Assembly: GCA_039545315.1 (NCBI GenBank)
Contig: BCIM01000004.1
Location: forward strand, 248,001 to 312,000
From: Kondoa malvinella
Taxonomy: Eukaryota; Basidiomycota; Agaricostilbomycetes; Agaricostilbales; Kondoaceae
Direction: 5' to 3'
Length of the DNA stretch: 64,000 nucleotides
The position numbers were made by a program, and so were the translations under genes. Positions 55,908 through 64,000 of the stretch are shown one piece after another. The notes below the pieces were generated by a model. The model was given only the letters and a program-made list of their open reading frames with translations. It was not told the origin of the DNA and searched no databases. Each line of letters opens with the position of its first letter. The first letter of the stretch is position 1.

Positions 55908-56980
55908 CTACTCACTCAAGACGTAGCAGCCGGGCAGCACTCCGCTAAGAAGGGAATACCAGAATTCGGTGGTGAAATATAGGATGAGAGTGACACTGCT
56001 CTCGCGGGATCAGCGTCCTATTACTTCCCATTGCGCAAAGACGGACCTCTGTACAAGCGTTGTTATCGCATTTGTCTCAATCGTCAAGAAAAAGAGCCTT
56101 CGTATGATCTGCAACATGCGATCAGAACAAGTAGCTGGCCGAATCGGAGCTGCTACCTTTTGACTGCCTTGCGAGGAACCCAAAGAATACGTTTTGTACA
56201 ATCCGACAAGCATCATCGATGTGATCAAGAGGTCGCAAGCAAAGGGGAAGATGAAACACAAGCTTGCAAGTCGACCCTAAAGGACTTGGCGTGAAACAGA
56301 TGGATATCTAGGTAACTCTGCTTACGACCCGTTCCAAGAAGATAATGTAATTGGCACAAATCGCCTGCATCACGGCAATGTCTGGTCTCTAGGTAAGCAC
56401 TTGCTACAGACGATCCAGGGAGAACTGACGAATTATGCTTCCGAAGGATGCAAGAACCGCAAGCGCTAGCGGGCCAGCTGCCCAGAGCGATCTGTTGAGC
56501 ACCACATAGACTGCACCTGGATTAGCCACAGTCGCCGCACATGCAAGCTCATCCACTCACCTCGATGTGCATACACAGTCTGAACTATCAAGTCCACCAG
56601 AGCGTTTGCTATGATCGATAAAACCACCGCTGGGCCGATTTCCAGCGCTGCTCCGCTTTGAATTCCGTGGACTGCATACTTGATAATCGAATCACTTCCA
56701 AGGGCAAGGCCGTGGAACATGACAAGTATAGTGAGGGCGCCGACGATCCATCGGTACCGCCTTGGACTGCTCATCTGTCAACATCAGCCACTCTGAGCCA
56801 GCTGATCGATGCGACTGACTCGGTAGATCCATCTTGCTGCAGGTATAAGACTGCTTGTCCTACGACGAAGCCATTCAATGCGATGCCTATCGGAAATCTC
56901 AGTTGACCAAACGGTACACCCTCGTTGGACTAACCAAGCTGCACACCGATCAACAGAGATACGTATGGGCTGGCAGACAT
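55908..56980 (-). CDS. seven-helix membrane protein of the DUF6534 type
   Basis: This basidiomycete-expanded family has no known function. The proposed start is ATG 56980 (MSASPY), joined over a 33-base intron to SNEGVPFGQLRFPIGIALNG and FVVGQAVLYLQQ. Hydrophobic helices follow: RYRWIVGALTILVMFHGLAL, SGAALEIGPAVVLSIIANAL, VDLIVQTVYAHR and LLITSMMLVGLYKTYSLGSS. The most typical part is MLQIIRRLFFLTIETNAITT (the domain named DUF6534 covers the last helices). TLILYFTTEFWYSLLSGVLP then CYVLSE end at a TAG at 55908. The N-terminal join is uncertain because an in-frame stop must be spliced out by an unusually short intron. Confidence 0.7.
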
Positions 56981-57280
56981 ATTGATGGGCGTCAACAGAC
57001 AAAGGCATCCATGTAAGGTTGGTCTTTTTCACAATGGCAATAAACAGCTCTTAATTAACCTTCAATCTCCGGCCGGCTTGAAATTAGCGGGGCCAAAAGT
57101 TCTGGACTGTCAAGCGCGTCGCCAGATAAGCTCAATTGATTCGGAGTATCGCTGGCAATAGCATTCTGAACAGAAACATATCCAGAATAGGCACGCGCCC
57201 TAATAATACATTGCACAGGTAGTACAGAGGACGAGCTTGTGTTTGACTCTGTCACAACAATCGATCTCGCCTCTTGACAA
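56981..57280. other. spacer between DUF6534 gene and P450 gene
   Basis: 300 bases between two minus-strand genes, holding the DUF6534 promoter and the P450 3' end. No coding signal beyond chance. Confidence 0.45.
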
Positions 57281-59705
57281 TCATTTGATGATTTTCCGCA
57301 GACTTGCATCGCTAGCTGCTTTAGAAAAAAGGGTGTACTTCGTAGGTAGGTTCTGGGCACGCAAGTCAGCTTCCATCAAATCTGGGTGAGAGGCAAAGCA
57401 TACGTAGCGCTCCAATTCCTGCAGAGCTTCCTTGGCTTCTCGTTCGGCTGTCGCAGCTATTGTAGCATTGCGTGAAATGAAACGAGCAGGGAAAGGACGC
57501 GGCCGAGTGTTCAAGCCATTGGTGTAATTGAAAATGTCGACTGGAATCGGTTTGCCCTGCGCATCTAGACCGTTTGTAATGTTGAAAGCCCAAATAAGTC
57601 GTGCAATGCTGATGAAAGTGCCTTGCTCTGCGAGTGCCTTGCCTGCGCAAATACGACGACCGTATCCGAAGGCACTGTAGCCATCGGGACCTGGGTAAGG
57701 GCGGCGATTCTCTTTCAAGTAGCGATCAGGGTTGAACCGGTCGGGATCGGGGAACTAAGGCAAGCACGAAGACGTGAGCGACCCGATCTTGCTGATCGAG
57801 AAGCCACAGACTTACTTCGCGGGGGTGACGATGAACTGGACGATAGTCAGGATGCATTCTGGCAGTAGAAACAAAGTGACTTACTTGCCCAAAGGTTGGC
57901 TTGGACCCACTAACGCAAGCAATAAGGCAGTGAAAGAATTCTCGAAGTCGCACGCACGGTATTCTTGGGAATGACATAACCGTTCCAGACGTCCGCTTCG
58001 ACATTGGCATGAGGCTGACCGGCAATGATTGCAACACTTCTCCATCGAAGCGTCTCGGAGCAGATAGCGTTGATATAAGGCAAATTCTCTTGGTCGTCAA
58101 AGTCTGGCGAACGTTCGTGTCCAACGACTCGGTCCAATTCTGCCCATGCTTTTGGTAGAAACTCTGGGAAAGCGACGCAAGCCAGAACAAAGCTGATCAG
58201 GGTGGAAGATGAAGTGTCTGAGCAAGTAATGTAAAACTACTAGAATAGCTTGAGGAGATAAGCATACCGGAACCAGCGCCTACAGTGTACTCTTCATTTA
58301 GTGCAATCAATCTGTGTTGCGAAAGACCTACCGAATAGGTTACCAGCCAGACCAGAGACTGAGCATATTGGTCAGACTTAGCTGTCGCAAACAGACTCAT
58401 ACTTACTTTCTTCATTGTCCAACTTGTATTGATCAACATAGTGTTCATAGATATCGCGGCCTGTAATCCTACGTTAAGCAAAGCGAACATTAGCTCTCAT
58501 TAAACACGCACAGTTGCTTGGATTTGGGTTATCTTCAAAAGCTTCTTGTGCCAAGTGCTGGAAGAAGATGCGACCCTTTGCTCGTCCTTTGGTAGTGCGA
58601 AGCCAAGGAACCCACTGAGGGAAACGAGCGAGAATTGGGAAGCTTTCCATGAGCATCTTTGAAAGTATGAGATCAGCTATGTCGGGATGTATCACTTTGC
58701 AAGCTGCTCACAGGCATAGATTTTCCAGGTACGTTGAGTGCCTGTATGCCATGTCAGCATGAAGCATAGCATGTCCAGGATCTATCCTACGGCAGCCAGA
58801 TGCATAACGAAGATAACTTCAGCAATGATGGGATCCTTGAATGTCTGAAGACGTCTGCCGAAGCCGACAGTTGATACGACAGAAGCAGCGTATCGCTCAA
58901 AGTGATTGACGTATTCCAACGGGTCTTGCATGATTTCCTACTTGGGATCAGCTGGTAATCCTGCGAAATAAGAGTGAAAGCATACCCAAGGGATTTGTTT
59001 CGATTCGCCGTTCTGGATATCACGGTAGGACTTGACTTGCTGAGTGCCGATGCCCTGATGGGTGATCTTGCGAAGCTCTCGCCAGCGCTGACCATATTTC
59101 ATCGTGACCAAGTTCTTCTCGCCTGTTCCTAGCTCGCCGACTGTAGCAAATGAGTCTCCAGCTGATGAACTAGGCCTGCAGACTAACAGACTACCATGCG
59201 AGGTCGCGACGAGTATATGCCGGCTCTCTGAAGGCCAGAATCAGTCAGAAATGGGAGCGCGTAGTACCAGCGTACCTTGTTGAGAAGCTCATCTGCAGCC
59301 CAAGCATCGCAGATCCAAAGCGTCGCACGGCTCCCCATCCAAATTGTGATGACGGGTGCATCTAAGTCTTGAGCGACCTTCTCGAACCACACCCAAGGCT
59401 TTGTGTCTGGCAGCATGAATGTGTTTCCCACGATAGGCCATGGGAAGGGCTAAGTGATTGACAACTCTTTAGACGTGACTTGTCTTTGGCTCGAGATCAT
59501 CTCACCCCAGGCGGAAGTTTGCTGCGAAGACCTGCAAGGCATCTTTTCAATACTTTGAATATCTGCGTATATATGGTGACCTACGCAAGACCTTGGCATA
59601 GTCGTAAACGACGAAAGTGACTATCGCAGCCAAGATTGACAACCCAGCGAGTTGCCATGCGGGCAGCTCGAGCAAGTTGGGTAACTCGTACGACACAGGC
59701 TTCAT
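57281..59705 (-). CDS. cytochrome P450 monooxygenase
   Basis: ATG at 59705 gives MKPVSYELPNLLELP and an N-terminal membrane anchor WQLAGLSILAAIVTFVVYDY, so it is probably ER-bound. FEKVAQDLDAPVITIWMGSR, IDP-like helices and WSRKFP-type regions follow in short exons. The K-helix ExxR motif is in INAICSETLRWRSVA. The PERF-type motif is FPDPDRFNPDRYLKE. The haem-binding loop is YSAFGYGRRICAGKALAEQG, with the Cys ligand in RICAG. The end reads LFSKAASDASLRKIIK before a TGA at 57281. More than ten short introns break the 2.4 kb. The PFGYGRR-CxG style resembles fungal P450s near the CYP64 clan, but substrate and CYP family are undecided. No cluster partners sit next to it except, more distantly, the CoA ligase. 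Confidence 0.9.
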
Positions 59706-60930
59706 GCTTGCTGGCCTATGGTGCTCCTCGAGACTTGATTACTCGCGAACCCGCATTATAAGCCGGTTACAAGGTTTATGCTCTAATGCCGAAGTCGGAA
59801 CTTCTTCCGCATTAGCTGGAGCAACGCAAAGAGTCTGAGAGATCGCTGATTTTGCAGGATAAGCTTCTTGTGGCATAGCAAAGCCAGTCTATCTTGATTC
59901 CAACGACTTGAACTTTTGCAGCAAATTGTCGGGTACAGCATGTTCGGTTGCTTGTGCTGCTTTGAACATGGAGCTTCCCACTGCTACAAGAGATCAAGAA
60001 AGCTGTTAGTTGTCCACTTTGGCTATAATGCGTTGGCCATCACAAGAGATCAAATCTGAGCATTATCTTGCTCTAGCAATCCAAATATCACTCGTGTTGT
60101 GCTAGTCTTCAACGCCGTGCTCTGCCTGCCAGTGCTATCTCGCGGGCCCACGTGGCTCTCTGTCCTTCCATTTGTCGTTTTTGTGACGGCAAAGGTGTTC
60201 AACGCGCTACCTATCTCCCTTGACCATGCTTGTGGTCGCATTGTGAGGCAGCGGCTTTTCTGTTAGTATAGGCTCTGCATACACTCCAACTGTCTGGCGG
60301 TGCTTGCTGCTCCGTGTCTAGCAAATCTCATCATTTAGAGCCAGTCTTTCAATATGCTGGTGCTTCAGTCCGATCTGTTCTGATGTCCCTGTCGTGGACG
60401 TATCTCGTACACCTGAATACCGAGCCAGAAAGTACTTAATAGGGATGTCATGCATCCAATACCAAGGAAACTCGATCATCACCTCGTTCGCAATATGGAA
60501 TCCCGCCCTTGGTATAGCCTCTGATTGAAGCTTTCTGCTTCTGCTGATGATGCTCCTGGTATGGCGAGATCCCCATTCTACAAAAGGCAGTTTTCTGGAA
60601 AGCCGAAAGACCTTGGACCCACGATGGCTGCTTCATCAGACGAACAGATTCGTCTCGGTCAGTTGCTCGGCGATGGCACCATCACTGGGAGAAGCTTCAT
60701 CCTGTGTCTGCGTAAATGGGCAGCTCGAAGGCTATGATGACCTGGATCTGAAGAGATTGCTATGGGACAGATGAAGTTGGATCTTTTTGGCAAGGGCTTA
60801 TTCTTGAAATTGAGAGTGATGCAAAGCGTGTATTCAGTCAGTGCATAGCTTCCCTGCAATCACTGTTCGAGATCACGTGACTAGGTCGTCTTTGGATGAT
60901 TTCGCATGACGCTGATCTTGTCGAGCAACC
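59706..60930. other. 1.2 kb intergenic stretch
   Basis: It should hold the divergent promoters of the P450 and RPN6 genes. A plus-strand frame near 60559-60737 (MARSPFYKRQFSGKPKDLGP, then TMAASSDEQIRLGQLLGDGT) is open for about 60 codons. Spliced, it could continue as LEGYDDLDLKRLLWDR. The composition is suggestive but the exon structure is not convincing. No RNA gene was recognised. Confidence 0.45.
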
Positions 60931-62494
60931 ATGGTGAACGATACATCGAGTTTAGCATCAGGCCAAGCGGCTGAAGCGTCCAGCAACTGGAATCAAGCCG
61001 TCGCCTCTTACAATTCCGTGCTTTCTGCCAAAGTCGACGCGCAATCCAATTCCGAAACGGATGTCCAACTTCGAGAGAAAGAACAAGCGTTAGTGGCCTT
61101 GTCCAACATTTACAGCAAAGAGTTGCAAGATCCCAACGCGCTCTCGCAACTGTTGAAAGATGCTTTGCCAAACTTGTTCACTCAGACTCTGGCAAAGGCG
61201 AAAACGGCCAAATTGATTCGAACACTTATTGACGCTTTCGATGTCATTCCTAAACCTGAAACTCGTCAAGTGAGCCTGTCTGTGCTTGTGGTAATCGCAA
61301 AGCCTTGACAATGTGTATGTTATAGATCCAAATCAACGCAACGAAAGAAGCCAGCGAATGGGCCAGATCGACGTCTCGCATCTTTCTAGCACAATCACTA
61401 GAAACTCGACTCATTGCACTTCATTTCGACATGGGTTCTTACCGGGATGCATTGGCTTTGATCAACACTCTACTTCGAGAATTGAGGCGGCTGGACGACA
61501 AGATGATTCTTACTGAAGTTCACTTGTTGGAATCAAGAGTCAACCATGCTCTAGCCAATGTACCGAAAGCCAAAGCCGCCTTGACTTCAGCTCGAACAGC
61601 GGCCAATTCAATCTATTGCCCACCTTTACTTCAAGCGGGTATGGACATGCAGAGCGGAGTGTTGTTGGCAGAGGAAAAGGACTACAAGACGGGTTACAGT
61701 TACTTTTTCGAGACGTTGGAAGGTTATGCGGCGCAGGATGACAAGCGAGCTGTTTCGGCTTTAAAGTACATGTTGATGTGCAAGATCATGCTCAACCTCG
61801 TATGTCCTTCCATCTGTCTACTGTCTTTACTAACGCTCATGATGACAGAGCGAAGACGTTTCAGCAATCATTGCAGGCAAACTCGCTTCCCGCTATGCTG
61901 GTCGAGACGTAGACGCAATGAAAGTCGTCGCTCTCGCTCACTCCAATCGCTCCTTGGCAGAATTCGAGACCGCTCTAAAAGACTACAAACAAGAACTCTC
62001 TGACGACCCTATCATTCGAAACCACCTTTCTGCTTTGTACGACACTTTGTTGGAACAGAATTTGGTTAGGATCATTGAACCTTATTCGAACGTCGAGATT
62101 GCGTATGTGGCCGAGATGGTCAAGCAGCCTGTTGCAGAGGTTGAGGCAAAGTAAGTACCAGGTTCGCGTTTGCTCGTTCGAAAGCTCAGCGAGTCCGATA
62201 ACTTACAGGTTAAGTCAAATGATCTTGGACAAAGTCTTCTTTGGGATCCTGGATCAAGGTGCTGGATGCTTGATTGTGTACGAGGAGCCTGAAGCGGATG
62301 TGAGTAATTGACTACGGGAGATAGAAGTATCGCTGATGCATACAGCAGAAAACGTACGACACAACTCTGGAGACGCTCAAGACGGTGGGCAATGTAGTAG
62401 ATGTAAGTCTGGTTTCTATTGATACGTGTTGGTCAAATGCTGATTGACAAACATTCTATAGTCTTTGTACGCAAAAGCGATAAAGCTGCCGTGA
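60931..62494 (+). CDS. RPN6: 26S proteasome lid subunit Rpn6 (PSMD11)
   Basis: Rpn6 clamps the proteasome lid to the core particle and base. ATG at 60931 gives MVNDTSSLASGQAAEASSNW, and TPR-like helices follow: ASYNSVLSAK, EKEQALVALSNIYSKELQD, LAKAKTAKLIRTLIDAFDVI and PKPETRQ joined to IQINATKEASEWARSTSRIF. LETRLIALHFDMGSYRDALA, ILTEVHLLESRVNHALANVP and AKAALTSARTAANSIYCPPL follow. The PCI domain holds SALKYMLMCKIMLNL, SEDVSAIIAGKLASRYAGRD, VDAMKVVALAHSNRSLAEFE and LYDTLLEQNLVRIIEPYSNV. The winged-helix end reads LSQMILDKVFFGILDQGAGC, LIVYEEPEAD and LKTVGNVVDSLYAKAIKLP, with a TGA at 62492-62494. Length is close to the usual 420 residues. Confidence 0.95.
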
Positions 62495-62936
62495 TAATAC
62501 TAGACACCAGCGTTCCATTGTCGCATCTTGTCTGCCTACTAATTGCTGTGAGAGTCAAGCGTTTGGATATTTCAGGCATGCGTGGGTAGTTGAATCTCCG
62601 GTGCCTTAAGGTCTTTGTCTCGCATGAGTTCATCTCTCCATACCGCAAGCAAGATTGCCCAAAAGAGTCATCTGACATTACAAGCACGTGTGGCATCCCA
62701 ATACTTGTTGCTCTTTACAACGAGCTTCAACTTGTCGACATTCTCGCTTTTCGATAACGAGCCAATGTCCAACCGCGTCAACTCGACATAGGCCTGTGTA
62801 GATACCCACATTTGAAGCGACCTGCTCTTTGATACACTTAGACACTCTGCTGCTTTACGTACTAGTGCTCAAAAGGCTAAACAGCCGACAACGCGACTTT
62901 GCTGTTTTTTTCCAATCTGGAACTCTTTTTGCAAGC
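62495..62936. other. spacer between RPN6 and the transporter gene
   Basis: 442 bases with no coding support. It holds the RPN6 3' end and the transporter promoter, including a T-run at about 62903-62910 near the start codon. Confidence 0.45.
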
Positions 62937-64000
62937 ATGAATCTACAAGATCAGCTATACAGTTATCGTCTGCCTGGTCCAGTAGCGCCACCCAGTCCGC
63001 CCGAAGAAGAAAAGCTGCTCCCTCCAACTTCAAAGACACAAAACGTGCACGCTAATCCGTCATCCCCTTACTTCTATTCTACTGCATCTGGCATATCGGC
63101 TCCACATCCAAATCCAGCAACGTATCGCTCACCTCACAATGGATACAACGATTTTGAATCCATCTATCCGGCCAACGGTTCTGCTTATTCGACTCAAGCG
63201 CCTTACGAGAGCCAAACAACACTCTCTTCCCTCTTTGCAACAGCTTACAAAAAAGCTCTAGAATTTGCATCGAATCCTTCGCATGCCTTACCAAGCCATA
63301 ACAAGAATCCTTCAAATGACCTACCTTCAACCTATGGCAATAGCTCACCAATAGCTTCTACCAGCGCATTACTACGAATACCAAATGCAGAAGCTTTAAG
63401 ATACGCCGGTCTGTGTGCCTTGTGGTACGCTAGTTCAGCATTATCAAGCAATACGGGCAAATCCATCATGGCTCGCTTCCGCTATCCAGTCACACTGACG
63501 CTCATCCAATTCGGTTTCGTTGCCGGTTATTGTGTCCTCTTTTGCTTGGTCAGAGAAAAGCTACACGAGCTCAACGCGGGGAATATAGCAAGTCACAGGA
63601 ATTGGGGGAAAGATTCTAGTAGGCGAAGGTCGAGCATTAGTGATCTCAATTGGAGCTTGTTGGATGGGTTGAGTGCGTGGGGGATAAAGAAGCCGAGCAA
63701 GCAGGCGTTGCATGGGACGTTGGTCATGAGCTTCTTTCAGATAGCTGGGCATGTGTTTTCGAGTATGGCTATTGCGCGGGTGCCAGTCAGTACAGTGCAC
63801 ACGATCAAGGTGCGTGGTATTGTCTGCCTGAGTGTCCCTGCTCATGGTTGTACCAATATCGCGCACAGGCTTTGTCACCGCTCTTCACCGTCTTGTCCTA
63901 CGCATTACTCTTCCGCGTGCGATATTCGCCTGCGACCTACATCTCTCTAGCACCTCTTACCGCTGGAGTTATGCTCGCCTGCTCTTTTGACCTTCGAGCG
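62937..64000 (+). CDS. triose-phosphate-transporter family membrane protein, partial (cut by window end)
   Basis: ATG at 62937 gives MNLQDQLYSYRLPGPVAPPS and about 180 residues of Pro/Ser/Asn/Tyr-rich cytosolic N-terminus. The transporter core begins ALRYAGLCALWYASSALSSN, continues TGKSIMARFRYPVTLTLIQF and GFVAGYCVLFCLVRE, then GTLVMSFFQIAGHVFSSMAI. After ARVPVSTVHTIK, an intron joins ALSPLFTVLSYALLFRVRYS and PATYISLAPLTAGVMLACSF. The VSTVHTIKALSP and Y-x-SL-PLT-GV segments are typical of TPT/SLC35 proteins, closest in layout to Sly41-type fungal members of the Golgi/ER. The coding region runs past 64000, so the C-terminal helices are missing here. Confidence 0.85.

Noticed and set aside
51466..59705. 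A secondary-metabolite gene cluster (CoA ligase plus P450)
   Set aside because: The two are 3.5 kb apart with an F-box and a DUF6534 gene between, and no core synthase, transferase or dedicated regulator is present.
1..64000. CRISPR arrays, prophage, insertion sequences or retroelements
   Set aside because: No spaced direct-repeat array, transposase, integrase, reverse transcriptase or long terminal repeat was seen, and the organism is a eukaryote.

Overview
The window is nuclear DNA of a fungus, most probably a basidiomycete. Nearly every gene is broken by short introns (about 40-60 bases, GT...AG, with a few near 33 or 117). Two gene families point to Basidiomycota: a DUF6534-type seven-helix membrane protein and a probable Mug135-like protein. 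Gene density is about one per 1.8 kb on both strands, with short bidirectional promoters and convergent stops as close as 7 bases. I cannot place the species or subphylum from sequence alone. There are no operons, CRISPR arrays, rRNA genes or convincing tRNA genes, and no transposon or virus remnant that I could recognise. Exon joins below were worked out by hand from reading frame, splice dinucleotides and family motifs.

Layout. 0-10 kb: an unrecognised acidic-tailed protein, UTP6 (small-subunit processome), sterol O-acyltransferase and the checkpoint clamp subunit RAD9. 10-25 kb: a Mug135-like gene, a RhoGAP, a membrane protein with a long Ser-rich tail, a thioredoxin with a CSQC active site, an unrecognised gene with an in-frame TGA, the Rab-GAP GYP1, a peroxisomal enoyl-CoA isomerase ending AKL, an unknown basic protein and a NIF3-family protein. 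25-34 kb: a possible tiny secreted peptide, ATP17 rebuilt from five exons, the spindle kinase MPS1, an unknown five-exon gene and RNA polymerase II subunit RPB7. 34-41 kb: a membrane protein with a tandemly duplicated, exon-matched module (the most unusual feature), then MAK16, guanylate kinase and the tRNA-binding cofactor ARC1. 41-50 kb: a secreted GH32 beta-fructosidase, a membrane-anchored protein with apolipoprotein-like and Ser-rich repeats, and a C2H2 zinc-finger protein. 50-64 kb: DCC1, a peroxisomal acyl/4-coumarate-CoA ligase ending AKL, an F-box protein, the DUF6534 protein, a cytochrome P450, proteasome subunit RPN6 and the start of a triose-phosphate-type transporter cut by the window edge.

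The genes are mainly housekeeping: ribosome assembly (UTP6, MAK16), transcription (RPB7), translation (ARC1), genome stability (RAD9, DCC1, MPS1), protein turnover (RPN6), vesicle traffic and cell polarity (GYP1, RhoGAP), energy (ATP17) and peroxisomal lipid metabolism (isomerase and CoA ligase). They do not form one pathway. The novelty candidates are the duplicated-module membrane protein, the repeat-rich membrane-anchored protein, the gene with the in-frame TGA, and several short multi-exon genes with no family I know.
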